Of a stretch of 64,000 bases of DNA, positions 26,805-35,061 are shown in pieces. Location: NCBI GenBank assembly GCA_019752115.1, contig JAIEMN010000019.1, positions 186,001 to 250,000 of the forward strand. Reading direction: 5' to 3'. Below the pieces are notes generated by a model. The model saw only the letters and a list, made by a program, of their open reading frames with translations, had not been told where the DNA came from and ran no database searches. How positions within the stretch are numbered: position 1 is the stretch's first letter; the number at the start of each line of letters is the position of its first letter. Both the position numbers and the translations under genes were made by a program. Source of the stretch: Gemmatimonadaceae bacterium. GTDB lineage: Bacteria > Gemmatimonadota > Gemmatimonadetes > Gemmatimonadales > Gemmatimonadaceae.

Positions 26805-27221
26805 TCATCCACCACGACGTGGGCGCGCACCGGAATCCGCCTTGGCACCCTTGGGCTTCACCTTGCCCTCGGCAGCCTTTTCCTTCGCTTCCTGCGCCGG
26901 CGATTCATGCTCGGTCTTGACCAGCGCGCCGGTCATGGCATCCACGAGCACTTCGTCCTCTCCTTTCTTCCCCTTTTGCGTGAAGCTGAAGACGAACACC
27001 AGCTTGCCGTCTTCCTTCTCGATCTCGGCTTCCTTGAGCGTGCCGCCGGGGACCTTGGCCTGTGCCGTGGCCAACGCGGCCTCAGGCGTCACCTTCGCCT
27101 GCTTGAGCATGCCCGGCTTCTCTTCCGAGACCTTGAGCGGGCTCCCCTGCGCCATTGCCGCCGAGGTCCCGCATACCAGCATCAGCGCCGTGAACCCTGC
27201 CACAAATTTTGGTTGCTGCAT
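26805..27221 (-). CDS. Exported PepSY-domain protein
   Basis: A 138-residue protein with a signal peptide ('ALMLVCGTSAAMAQ') and one PepSY domain: 'VTPEAALATAQAKVPGG', 'EIEKEDGKLVFVFSF' and 'DEVLVDAMTGALVK'. The C-terminal 30 residues are charged and Lys/Ala-rich. PepSY domains are thought to modulate peptidases or bind metals at the cell surface. It lies 78 bp after the FtsX-like permease and 40 bp before the M28 peptidase, consistent with a peptidase-inhibitor or maturation role, but this is inferred. Confidence 0.8.
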   Translation of the reverse strand: MQQPKFVAGFTALMLVCGTSAAMAQGSPLKVSEEKPGMLKQAKVTPEAALATAQAKVPGGTLKEAEIEKEDGKLVFVFSFTQKGKKGEDEVLVDAMTGALVKTEHESPAQEAKEKAAEGKVKPKGAKADSGARPRRGG

Positions 27222-27299
27222 CTGCCGCTCCGGTGAAGTGTGGGGACACGCATAGACACCGCGCGTGACCGCGCGCTGACAACCATCGCCTTCAGCGCC

Positions 27300-28877
27300 T
27301 CACGCGCGCGGTGACAACCCGTCCACGAGGCTCGTGCGATACGCCTTCCACGCCGGGACAAATCCGATCAGCACACCGGCGCTCATCACCACGGCGAGAT
27401 ACGTCCACTCCGTGCTGCCCAGCGGGCGCAGCGCGAGGTGCAAGCCAAAGCGCTGCTCGATGGGCTGCTGCGCGAGGGCGAGACCGCCATACACGAAGGC
27501 CACGCCAATTACGCAGCCGAGGAGCGCCAGCAGACCGCTCTCGAGCACCAGCAGCGCGATGATCGTGCGCGGGCCGGCACCGATGGCGCGCAGAATGGCC
27601 ATCTCCCGGCGGCGCGCCTCAAGCGACGAGTAGAGCGACACGAGCATGCCGGTCAGACCGATCGCGACGGCGAAGATCGCCACCACGCGCAGGCCCACTT
27701 CGGCGCTGCCGATGTTCTGCCACAACTCACCCAGCGCGACGCCGGGGATGATGGCCGTGAGCGGCTCCACGAGGTCGGTGTTCATCTCGCGCTGCAGCAT
27801 CAGGGCTTCGAAACGGTTCTTGGTGCCGACGAAGAACGCGGTGATCTGGTCGTCGCCGTGATCGTGCGGGGCTTCGGCGTCCGCAGCGGGCGCGGCCGGC
27901 GCCGCAGCCTTTGGCGTTGCGGTGGCCGCCTTCACCACGGCCTTGGCCTTGGCGGCCGCCGCTTCGACTTGCTGCACGACCGCCGGCGGGGGCTCGGCCC
28001 CCGGCATCACGAGCGGCGTGCCGGGCGGGGGTGCGGCGCCCGGCATCACCGTCGGTGTTCCCGGCGGCGGCGACGCGCCGGGCATCGCCGCCGGCGTCCG
28101 CGGGGGCGGGGTCATGGCCGCCGCGCGCCGCTTGTTCGCCTCGCGAATGCGCGCGGCCCTCGAGGTATCCACACGCGCGGCCGGCTTGCGTGTTGTCGCC
28201 GCAGGCGCTGCGATCGGCGCGACAGACGGGGCCGCCGGCCCTTCGTCGTGCATCGCCTCGATCCCTTCGAGCGTGACGTACACCGCCCGATCGATCGGTG
28301 TGAACGTGCGCGCCAGAATGCCCACCACATGGAATGGGTGCGCCTCATGACTCGACGTCCCGATATCCCGCAGCCCGTGGACCACCACGACCGGTGTGCC
28401 GAGCTGGTACTTGAGCCGCTCGGCCACTTCGCTGCCGATCACGACCTCGGTATCGGCGCGCGCTGCACGCCCCTGCGCAAAGACGATCCGGCCGTCTTTG
28501 CGGAAGCGATAGCGCCGATAGAACTCCTCGGTGGTGCCCACCACGCGAAAGCCGCGGTGACTGTCGCCGAGCGAGTACGGCACCACCCACTTCACCGCCG
28601 GGTGCGCCTTCCAGCGCTCCATCGTGGAGAGCTTCACGCTGCCCGCCGGGGATCCGATCCCGAACACGGTACTGAGCAGCACCTGCAGGGTGCCGCCGCG
28701 CGCGCCCACGATGAGATCGACGCCGCGAATGGTACCGGCAAAGCTTTCGCGCACGCCGGCGCGCACAGTTTCGATGCCCACGAGCAACGTCACCGAGAGC
28801 GCGATCGACGCGACGGTGAGTGACGTGGTCAGCAACCGACTGCGCAGCGACTTGAGGGCAAGACGCGGAATCAGCAT
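27300..28877 (-). CDS. FtsX/MacB-like ABC transporter permease with Pro-rich, His-containing insert
   Basis: A 525-residue permease. One membrane helix lies near the N-terminus ('SLTVASIALSVTLLVGIE'), followed by a large periplasmic region and three C-terminal helices typical of FtsX/LolC folds ('LRVVAIFAVAIGLTGMLVSLY', 'IALLVLESGLLALLGC'). Within the periplasmic part, about residues 245-350, is a low-complexity insert with near-repeats of 'PPPGTPTVMPGA' and a short 'PHDHGDD' motif. It overlaps the ATPase stop (TGATG at 28875-28879). Together with the ATPase and DUF3299 it matches the zrgB-zrgC-zrgD order of zinc-uptake loci; substrate inferred. Confidence 0.85.
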   Translation of the reverse strand: MLIPRLALKSLRSRLLTTSLTVASIALSVTLLVGIETVRAGVRESFAGTIRGVDLIVGARGGTLQVLLSTVFGIGSPAGSVKLSTMERWKAHPAVKWVVPYSLGDSHRGFRVVGTTEEFYRRYRFRKDGRIVFAQGRAARADTEVVIGSEVAERLKYQLGTPVVVVHGLRDIGTSSHEAHPFHVVGILARTFTPIDRAVYVTLEGIEAMHDEGPAAPSVAPIAAPAATTRKPAARVDTSRAARIREANKRRAAAMTPPPRTPAAMPGASPPPGTPTVMPGAAPPPGTPLVMPGAEPPPAVVQQVEAAAAKAKAVVKAATATPKAAAPAAPAADAEAPHDHGDDQITAFFVGTKNRFEALMLQREMNTDLVEPLTAIIPGVALGELWQNIGSAEVGLRVVAIFAVAIGLTGMLVSLYSSLEARRREMAILRAIGAGPRTIIALLVLESGLLALLGCVIGVAFVYGGLALAQQPIEQRFGLHLALRPLGSTEWTYLAVVMSAGVLIGFVPAWKAYRTSLVDGLSPRA

Positions 28878-29617
28878 CAGGCGTCCGCCCCCACGCGCGC
28901 TGCCGTATTGATCTCGGCCAGCTCCACGATGCGCGAGAACATCGGCATCAGCGTGTGATCATGACTCACGAACACGAGCGTGGCGTTGGCTCGCTTGCAG
29001 GACGCGAAGAGCAATTGCAGAAACGCTTCGCGGCGATCGGTATCGAGCGCACTCGTCGGCTCATCGGCGATCACCACTTCGGGATGCCCAATGAGCGCGC
29101 GGGCCGCCGCGACGCGCTGCTGCTGCCCCACGCTCAACTCGCCAATGGGGCGCTCGAGGAACTGCTTGATGTCCAACTCGGTGGCGATCGCCGCGACCGC
29201 CTCATCGATGCTTTGCGGCGCGAGTCGCGCCTTGCGCGCGGCCTCGAGGCGGATGGGGAGCAGAATGTTCTCCCGCACCGACAGATACGGAATCAGGTTG
29301 AACATCTGGAACACATAGCCGAGGTGCCGCGCGCGGAAGGCATCGCGGGCGCCGCTCGACATCGTGCTGAAGTCCTGTCCGAGCACCTTCACGTGCCCGC
29401 TCGACGCCTGCAGTACCCCCGCAAGAAGGCCGAGCAGCGTGGTCTTGCCACTGCCGCTCGGCCCATGCAGGAACACCGTCTCGCCCCGCGCGATCGACAG
29501 CTGATCGATCGCGATGACGTCACGCCCGGCCTTGTAGGCGAAGCGGACCTTCGAGAGCTCGACCGCCGAGGCTCCTGCCGGCCCGTTGGCCGGCAGCGCA
29601 TCGGGGTTCGCGCTCAT
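28877..29617 (-). CDS. ABC transporter ATP-binding protein (LolD/MacB type)
   Basis: A 246-residue ATPase with Walker A 'GPSGSGKTTLLGLLAG', Q-loop 'GYVFQMFNLIPYLSV', signature 'LSVGQQQRVAAARALI', Walker B 'VVIADEPTSALD' and H-loop 'VFVSHDHTL'. It would power the FtsX-like permease, with which it overlaps by one base. It overlaps the DUF3299 gene by ATGA (29614-29617). The subfamily drives mechanical work on periplasmic substrates rather than classical import. Confidence 0.92.
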   Translation of the reverse strand: MSANPDALPANGPAGASAVELSKVRFAYKAGRDVIAIDQLSIARGETVFLHGPSGSGKTTLLGLLAGVLQASSGHVKVLGQDFSTMSSGARDAFRARHLGYVFQMFNLIPYLSVRENILLPIRLEAARKARLAPQSIDEAVAAIATELDIKQFLERPIGELSVGQQQRVAAARALIGHPEVVIADEPTSALDTDRREAFLQLLFASCKRANATLVFVSHDHTLMPMFSRIVELAEINTAARVGADA

Positions 29618-30126
29618 TTCGACGAGTAAGGCTCGACCTTGAGACCTTCAAGCTGATACCCCACGGTGCCGTACGGGCTCTCGACCGACGAGATCTTGAG
29701 CTTGCCCGACATCCACACCGCATCGAACAGGTTGAGCTTCACGGCCTTCTTGCCGCTCATGCCCACCATCACGATCTGGTTCGGCGGCGGCGGCGGCGTG
29801 TGCACGCAGGCGCCGTAGTACGGCACCAGCAGGAACTCGGCGCCTTCCTCCTGGAAGTCGTCGAGCGGCACCACGAAGCCCGGAATGCGCACCGTCTTGC
29901 CGTCGAGCTTCTTGAGCGTGTCGGTGGCCTTGCCGTTCGTGTAGTCGAGACCGGCGAGGACGCGCCAATCGATGTTCACCGCCTCGTCAGCGGCCGGCGC
30001 AGGGGCCGCCGCGGCCGGCGCGGCCTTGACCTTCGGGGCCGGCTTGACCGGCGTAAACGCCGCCGTGGAGGCCACCAGAGCGGCCACACCAGCGAGCGAA
30101 GCAAGAGCAGACAGGCGTCGAGTCAT
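29614..30126 (-). CDS. Exported DUF3299 protein (ZrgD-like)
   Basis: A 170-residue periplasmic protein. The open frame reaches 30573 but that part lies antisense to ruvB; the ATG at 30126 begins a signal peptide ('ALASLAGVAALVASTAAF'). An Ala/Pro/Lys linker precedes a DUF3299 domain with 'KTVRIPGFVVPLDDFQEEG', 'FLLVPYYGACVHTPPPPPNQ' and 'LKISSVESPYGTVGYQLEG'. The Cys-His of 'GACVHTPP' are candidate metal ligands. DUF3299 genes typically accompany a LolD-like ATPase and FtsX-like permease, as here, and such a set is tied to zinc uptake in Vibrio. Divergent from ruvB. Confidence 0.85.
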   Translation of the reverse strand: MTRRLSALASLAGVAALVASTAAFTPVKPAPKVKAAPAAAAPAPAADEAVNIDWRVLAGLDYTNGKATDTLKKLDGKTVRIPGFVVPLDDFQEEGAEFLLVPYYGACVHTPPPPPNQIVMVGMSGKKAVKLNLFDAVWMSGKLKISSVESPYGTVGYQLEGLKVEPYSSK

Positions 30127-30211
30127 GGGTAAGGGCTGGAGACAATGAAAGATACGCACCGGTAGCCCCCGGCGTTCCGCCGTTCGTCTTTCTTTCGGTA
30201 TATTACCCCCC

Positions 30212-31240
30212 ATGTCCCGCCCCGAAATCACGACCCCTGAGGCCCTCTCCGACGAGGGGGTCGTCGAGCTCTCCCTCCGCCCGCAGCGGCTGGCCGAGTT
30301 CATCGGCCAGCAAAAGGTCAAGGAGAGCCTCGCCATCGCCATCGATGCCGCGCGGGGGCGGAAGGAACCGCTCGACCACATCCTCTTCTTCGGCCCGCCC
30401 GGCCTGGGGAAGACGACGCTCGCCGATCTGATCGCGCGCGAGCTGGGCGTGAACCTCACGACCACCTCCGGGCCGGCGCTCGAAAACCCCAAGGACCTCG
30501 TAGGGCCCCTCACGAATCTCCGTGAGGGCGATGTCCTGTTCATCGACGAGATCCACCGGCTGCGCCCGATCATCGAAGAGTTCCTCTATCCGGCGATGGA
30601 GGACTACAAGATCGACATCCGCCTCTCCGAGGGCCCTAAGGCGCAGACGGTCACGATGCCCATCGAGCGCTTCACGCTGGTCGGTGCGACCACCAAGCTC
30701 GGGATGCTCACGTCGCCGCTCCGCGCGCGCTTCGGGATCCTGCACCAGCTCGCGTTCTATCCGACCGACGAACTCGAGTTCATCGTGCGACGCACCGCCG
30801 ATGTGCTCAAGGTGGAGATGGACGCCGAAGGCGCCCATGAGATTGCGCGCCGTTCACGCGGCACACCGCGCGTCGCCAACCGCCTGCTGCGCCGCGTGCG
30901 CGACTACGCCCAGGTGCGCGCCGACGGGCGCATCTCCCTCGACGTGGCCCAGGCGGCGCTCGCGCTTTTGGACGTCGACCACTTTGGCCTCGACGACACC
31001 GACACGCGCCTGCTGCGCGCCATCATCGAGAAGTTCGACGGCGGCCCGGTGGGACTTGGCACCATCGCCGCAGCGATCGGCGATGACCCAGGCACCATCG
31101 AGGAAGTGTACGAGCCGTTCCTCGTGCAGCACGGCTTTCTGCAGCGCACGCCGCGCGGCCGCGTCGCCACCGCGCACGCCTATCGGCACCTCGGATTCGT
31201 TCCGCCAGCGGGAAGCGCCGAGCAGCCCGGCCTCTTCTAG
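30212..31240 (+). CDS. ruvB: Holliday junction branch migration ATPase RuvB
   Basis: A 342-residue AAA+ motor that pulls DNA through the RuvA-bound junction. Motifs: '[19 protein letters not shown]', Walker A '[15 protein letters not shown]', Walker B '[10 protein letters not shown]', sensor/arginine-finger region '[10 protein letters not shown]', and the winged-helix C-terminus '[20 protein letters not shown]'. Its ATG at 30212 follows an AT-rich stretch (TATATTA at 30190-30206 region) that may be its promoter. First gene of a long plus-strand housekeeping run. Confidence 0.96.
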   Translation: MSRPEITTPEALSDEGVVELSLRPQRLAEFIGQQKVKESLAIAIDAARGRKEPLDHILFFGPPGLGKTTLADLIARELGVNLTTTSGPALENPKDLVGPLTNLREGDVLFIDEIHRLRPIIEEFLYPAMEDYKIDIRLSEGPKAQTVTMPIERFTLVGATTKLGMLTSPLRARFGILHQLAFYPTDELEFIVRRTADVLKVEMDAEGAHEIARRSRGTPRVANRLLRRVRDYAQVRADGRISLDVAQAALALLDVDHFGLDDTDTRLLRAIIEKFDGGPVGLGTIAAAIGDDPGTIEEVYEPFLVQHGFLQRTPRGRVATAHAYRHLGFVPPAGSAEQPGLF

Positions 31241-31316
31241 CACCGCGCGCGATTTCCGCGCGGGGTGGCGCGCAGGATTGCGCTGGCGGCCGGTTTCGGT
31301 TGTCTTTGTCCCGCGT

Positions 31317-32402
31317 ATGTCCACCGAGCCCGCACCCGTGGACGTGCCGCTCCCCCACGATGCGCCCAAGGGGAGCCGCACCTCCGACTATGACTATGAT
31401 CTGCCGGACGCACGCATCGCGCAGCGGCCGGTCGAGCCGCGCGATGCGAGCCGCATGCTGGTCGTCGATCGCGCCACCGGCTCCCTCGCGCACCGCACGT
31501 TCCGCGACGTCGCCGAGCTGATTCCCGAAGGCGATGCGATCGTGCTGAACACCACCAAGGTGTTCAAGGCGCGCCTGCTCGGGCATCGTGACAGCGGCGG
31601 CCCCGCGGAAATTCTCCTCCTGCGGCCGCTCGACGAGACGCACTACGAAGCGATGATCCACCCGGGTGGCAAACTGCGACCGGGGCGCATGGTGACCATC
31701 GCGCCGGGCTTCCGCGTGGAGATCGTGGACGCCACCCCGCGCCGCACGCGCGTCGTGAAGCTGCACGTGGACAGCGGCTCGGTGACCGACGCCATCGAGG
31801 CGCACGGCCACGTGCCGCTGCCGCCCTATATCGAGCGCGCGGATGAACAGAACGACACGACGCGCTACCAGACGGTCTACGCGAACGAAGCGGGCTCTGT
31901 CGCCGCGCCGACCGCGGGGCTCCACTTCACGCCGGAGCTGCTCGCCACGCTCGAACGCAAGGGCGTCGAACGGGTGAACGTGCTGCTGCACGTGGGCGCG
32001 GGCACCTTCCGCCCGGTGAGCGACGAAGATCCGGCGCTGCACGTGATGCACGAGGAGTGGTGCGAAGTCACCGACGACGCCGCGCAACGCCTCAACGCGG
32101 TGCGGGCCCGCGGCAACAAGATCTGGGTGATCGGCACCACCGGCGTGCGCACGCTGGAGACGGCGACAGGGCGCGACGGCATCGTGCAGCCGTTCCGCGG
32201 GGAGACGAACATCTTCCTGCGCCCGCCGTACGAGTTCCGCGGGGTGGACCATCTGATCACGAACTTCCACCTCCCCAAGAGCACGCTCATCATGCTCGTC
32301 GCCGCCTTCGCCGGCTACGATCTCACCATGAGCGCTTACCGCACTGCGGTGGCCGACGAGTACCGCTTCTACTCGTACGGCGACGCCATGTGCCTCATCT
32401 AG
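31317..32402 (+). CDS. queA: S-adenosylmethionine:tRNA ribosyltransferase-isomerase QueA
   Basis: A 361-residue enzyme that moves the ribosyl part of SAM to 7-aminomethyl-7-deazaguanine in tRNA, making epoxyqueuosine. Signatures are 'YDLPDARIAQRPVEPRDASR', 'NTTKVFKARLLG', 'SVAAPTAGLHFT' and the C-terminal 'ITNFHLPKSTLIMLVAAF'. A much longer frame is open upstream but runs through ruvB; ATG at 31317 gives the standard length. It precedes tgt, the earlier enzyme of the same pathway, after a 580-bp palindrome-filled gap. Confidence 0.95.
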   Translation: MSTEPAPVDVPLPHDAPKGSRTSDYDYDLPDARIAQRPVEPRDASRMLVVDRATGSLAHRTFRDVAELIPEGDAIVLNTTKVFKARLLGHRDSGGPAEILLLRPLDETHYEAMIHPGGKLRPGRMVTIAPGFRVEIVDATPRRTRVVKLHVDSGSVTDAIEAHGHVPLPPYIERADEQNDTTRYQTVYANEAGSVAAPTAGLHFTPELLATLERKGVERVNVLLHVGAGTFRPVSDEDPALHVMHEEWCEVTDDAAQRLNAVRARGNKIWVIGTTGVRTLETATGRDGIVQPFRGETNIFLRPPYEFRGVDHLITNFHLPKSTLIMLVAAFAGYDLTMSAYRTAVADEYRFYSYGDAMCLI

Positions 32403-32455
32403 CTCGCAGCGCTTTCGCGATCGTCTGGCGGTTGCGGGGCTGAGATTGGTGCGGG

Positions 32456-32565
32456 GGGCGGGAGCGCGACGCCGCGCGCAGCGGGGAGTCTCCGGGGTTC
32501 GGAAACCGCTGCGCGGTTCCGAAGCCCGGAGACCTCCCCACTGCGTCGGCATCGCGCCCCCGCCC
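32456..32565. repeat. ~110-bp nested palindrome A
   Basis: Core arms 32483-32509 and 32513-32539 (GGGGAGTCTCCGGGGTTCGG and its imperfect complement) enclose a 3-nt loop. Outer arms of about 18 bp (GGGCGGGAGCGCGACGCC and GGCATCGCGCCCCCGCCC) pair with two G-T-type mismatches. Same core and total size as elements B, C and D. Confidence 0.8.
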
Positions 32566-32587
32566 TGACGCAGGTACGGCCCGGTAT

Positions 32588-32635
32588 CCGACGTCCGACA
32601 TCGCGCGCGGCGCTTCGCTGGCGCGCGGACGTCGG
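32588..32635. repeat. Palindrome between elements A and B
   Basis: CCGACGTCCG (32588-32597) pairs perfectly with CGGACGTCGG (32626-32635). GC-rich inner sequence (CGCGCGCGG against GCGCGCG) can extend the stem. Its arms are unrelated in sequence to the TCCGGG-core family flanking it. Confidence 0.6.
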
Positions 32636-32814
32636 ACGGCCGAATACTCGGCGTGTCCTTCGCGCGCGGCCATGCGGGCGCGTGCGCATGGTGAGGTCGC
32701 AGCCAGCGAGACGGCGCGAGCCCTTCGATTCGCAGAGTCCTGCCCAAGTCCCGACCGCCAGCGAGCGCAGCGAGCGTCGCACCCAGAGGTCGGAGGCTGT
32801 TCGCAGTCCCCGCC

Positions 32815-32923
32815 GGGGCTGGCGGTGACGGTCCGCACGCGGCGGAGGTCTCCGGGCTTCGGAACGCGCAGCGTTTCCGAACCCCGGAGACTCCGTCGTG
32901 GGGGGACCGTCACCGCCAGCCCC
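32815..32923. repeat. ~110-bp nested palindrome B with perfect 20-bp outer arms
   Basis: Outer arms 32815-32834 and 32904-32923 (GGGGCTGGCGGTGACGGTCC and exact complement) enclose core arms near 32844-32865 and 32874-32894 carrying TCTCCGGGCTTCGGAA and its near-complement. Lies 59 bp before the tgt start. Confidence 0.85.
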
Positions 32924-32982
32924 CCCCGCGACGAACCCAAAGAGCCCCTCAGAAAGCCGGCCGAAATCGCTAGCTTGCGGGC

Positions 32983-34140
32983 GTGACCACCCCGTTCAAG
33001 TTCGAGATTGAGGCCCACGACGGCCACGCGCGCGCCGGCACGTTCATGACGCCGCATGGGCCGGTGCAGACGCCGCAGTTCATGCCGGTGGGGACGCTGG
33101 CGTCGGTGAAGGCGCTCGACCCCGAGGACCTGCACCGGCTCGGCGCCACGATGGTGCTGAGCAACGCATACCACCTGCGCCTCCGGCCAGGGGACGACCT
33201 CGTCCGGACCATGGGCGGGCTCCACCAGTTCATGCAGTGGAGCGGCCCCATGCTCACCGACTCCGGCGGGTTCCAGGTCTTTTCGCTGGAAGGACTGCGG
33301 GCCATCAAGGAGGAGGGCGTCGAATTCCGGAGCCACCTCGACGGCTCCAAGCAGCAGTTCACCCCCGAGTCCGTCATGCGCATCGAGCGCAACCTCGGCG
33401 CCGACGTCATCATGCAGTTCGATCACGTCGTCCCCGGGCAGTCGCCGCACGACCTCGCCAAGGAGGCGATGGAGCGGAGTATCCGCTGGCTCGAGCGCTG
33501 CCGGACCGAGTTCAACCGGCTGCTGGTCGAGGACACGCTCGCCCCCACCCCGGTCCAGGCGCTCTTCCCCATCGTGCAGGGCGGCATTCACGCCGACCTG
33601 CGCCGGGATTCGGCGCGCGCCATTCAGGGCGTCGGCGACTGGGTCGGCTTTGGCATCGGCGGGCTGTCGGTGGGCGAGGCCAAGCCCGACATGTACGCCG
33701 TGCTCGATGTCGTGAACGAGGTGCTCCCGACCGATCGGCCGCGCTACCTCATGGGCGTCGGCTTCCCCGAAGATCTCGTGGAGGGGGTCGCGCGCGGCGT
33801 GGACCTCTTCGACTGCGTCGCCCCCACCCGCATGGGACGCACCGGGGCCTTCTTCACGACCACCGGCCGGCGGAGCATCAAGAACGCCGCCTGGCGGCTC
33901 GACTCGTCCCCCTTGGATGAGGCCTGTACCTGCCCGGCCTGTACCCGGTTCTCCAAGGCGTATATCCGGCATCTCTTCGTGGCCGAAGAGATCCTCGGAC
34001 TCCGCCTCCTGAGCCTGCACAATGTACATTTCCTCGTTGCGCTGATGCGCGATGCCCGGGCCGCCATCCAGGCCGGCTCGTTCGAGGGCTGGAGCCGGGA
34101 TTGGCTCGCCCGCTACCACTCCGGAAAGACTGCCTCATGA
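32983..34140 (+). CDS. tgt: tRNA-guanine transglycosylase
   Basis: A 385-residue TIM-barrel enzyme that swaps guanine-34 of Asn/Asp/His/Tyr tRNAs for the queuosine precursor preQ1. Start is GTG. Catalytic aspartates lie in 'MLTDSGGFQVFSL' and 'DLFDCVAPTRMGRTG'; 'VQGGIHADLRRDSA' shapes the base pocket. The zinc site is in 'CTCPACTRFSKAYIRHLF' (three Cys, one His). It ends ATGA-coupled to yajC at 34137-34140, a widespread tgt-yajC order. Confidence 0.96.
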   Translation: MTTPFKFEIEAHDGHARAGTFMTPHGPVQTPQFMPVGTLASVKALDPEDLHRLGATMVLSNAYHLRLRPGDDLVRTMGGLHQFMQWSGPMLTDSGGFQVFSLEGLRAIKEEGVEFRSHLDGSKQQFTPESVMRIERNLGADVIMQFDHVVPGQSPHDLAKEAMERSIRWLERCRTEFNRLLVEDTLAPTPVQALFPIVQGGIHADLRRDSARAIQGVGDWVGFGIGGLSVGEAKPDMYAVLDVVNEVLPTDRPRYLMGVGFPEDLVEGVARGVDLFDCVAPTRMGRTGAFFTTTGRRSIKNAAWRLDSSPLDEACTCPACTRFSKAYIRHLFVAEEILGLRLLSLHNVHFLVALMRDARAAIQAGSFEGWSRDWLARYHSGKTAS

Positions 34141-34487
34141 CCGTGCCCGTTTTCGCCAGCCTTGCCCTGCTCCAGACCGCCGGGACCGCCGGGATCGCCC
34201 AGATGCTGTTCATGTACGGCGCCATCTTTGCGATCTTCTACTTCGTGCTCATCCGCCCGCAGCAGAAGCAGCGCAAGGATCACGAGGCGCGCGTCCGCCA
34301 GCTCAAGAAGGGCGACGAAATCGTGACCGCCGGCGGCATCGTGGGCGAGGTCGTCCACATTGCCGCGCAGGGAAAGGACGGCGCGGCGTCGCTGAACGAC
34401 CGCATCACGATCAAGTCGGGTGAATCCAAGCTCATCGTCGAGCGCGGCCGCATCGCGGCCATCGGCGGCAGCGCGCCCGCGGCGTAA
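34137..34487 (+). CDS. yajC: Preprotein translocase accessory subunit YajC
   Basis: A 116-residue inner-membrane protein: one helix (about residues 22-42, 'MLFMYGAIFAIFYFVLIRP') followed by the family hallmark 'RPQQKQRKDHEARVRQLKKGDEIVTAGGI'-type stretch and a small cytoplasmic beta domain. It assists SecDF-YidC at the Sec translocon. Unlike the usual tgt-yajC-secD-secF order, the next gene is def, so secDF must lie elsewhere or be rearranged. Confidence 0.94.
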   Translation: MTVPVFASLALLQTAGTAGIAQMLFMYGAIFAIFYFVLIRPQQKQRKDHEARVRQLKKGDEIVTAGGIVGEVVHIAAQGKDGAASLNDRITIKSGESKLIVERGRIAAIGGSAPAA

Positions 34488-34497
34488 CGAGGGCCCC

Positions 34498-35043
34498 GTG
34501 TCGCTGCTCGACATTCACGTCCTCGGCTCGCCCATCCTCCGCCAGGAGACGGAGCGCGTCGATCAGATCACCCCGGAGCTCCGCCGTCTCATCGACGACA
34601 TGTTCGAGACGATGGAGAAGGCCAAGGGCGTCGGCCTCGCCGCCCCGCAGGTCGGGCGCCGCGAACGCCTCTGCGTGGTGGACGCCGATGACACGCGCCT
34701 CGTGGTGATCAATCCTGAGATCATCCACCACGAAGGCGGCATCGTGCGGGGCGAGGAAGGGTGCCTTTCGATCCCTGAGATCTACGCTGACGTGGACCGC
34801 CACGCGCGGGTGACCGTGCGCGCGCAGGACATCGACGGCAACTGGTACGAAGTCGAGGGCGCCAATCTCCTCGGCCGCTGCCTGCAGCATGAGATCGATC
34901 ACCTGCACGGCAAGCTCTTCACCGATCGCCTGAGCCTCCTCAAGCGGCGCGCGGCGATGAAGCAGTGGGATCAGGAAAAGCAGCAGTACCCGAAGAACCT
35001 GCGCGTGCTTCCCGTGGGCGATCTGCCCCCGGAAGACGAGTAA
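34498..35043 (+). CDS. def: Peptide deformylase
   Basis: A 181-residue metallo-hydrolase removing the N-formyl group from new proteins. All three family motifs are present: 'GVGLAAPQVG', 'EEGCLSIPE' (metal Cys) and 'QHEIDHLHG' (two metal His and catalytic Glu). The GTG at 34498, 10 bp after yajC, gives the usual 'SLLDIHVLGSPILR' N-terminus. It is followed by fmt, which adds the formyl group that Def removes, the classical pairing. Confidence 0.95.
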   Translation: MSLLDIHVLGSPILRQETERVDQITPELRRLIDDMFETMEKAKGVGLAAPQVGRRERLCVVDADDTRLVVINPEIIHHEGGIVRGEEGCLSIPEIYADVDRHARVTVRAQDIDGNWYEVEGANLLGRCLQHEIDHLHGKLFTDRLSLLKRRAAMKQWDQEKQQYPKNLRVLPVGDLPPEDE

Positions 35044-35061
35044 GGGGCAGGTTCCGCTCGC

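Larger units (their letters stand above)
32403..32982. other. 580-bp gap between queA and tgt, no gene, filled with palindromes
   Basis: No coding frame with sensible codon use or ribosome site is seen here. The gap holds two ~110-bp nested palindromes and a smaller palindrome between them, each described separately, plus GCGAGCGCAGCGAGCG (32761-32776), itself self-complementary. The gap splits two genes of one pathway that would otherwise sit close together. Confidence 0.7.
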
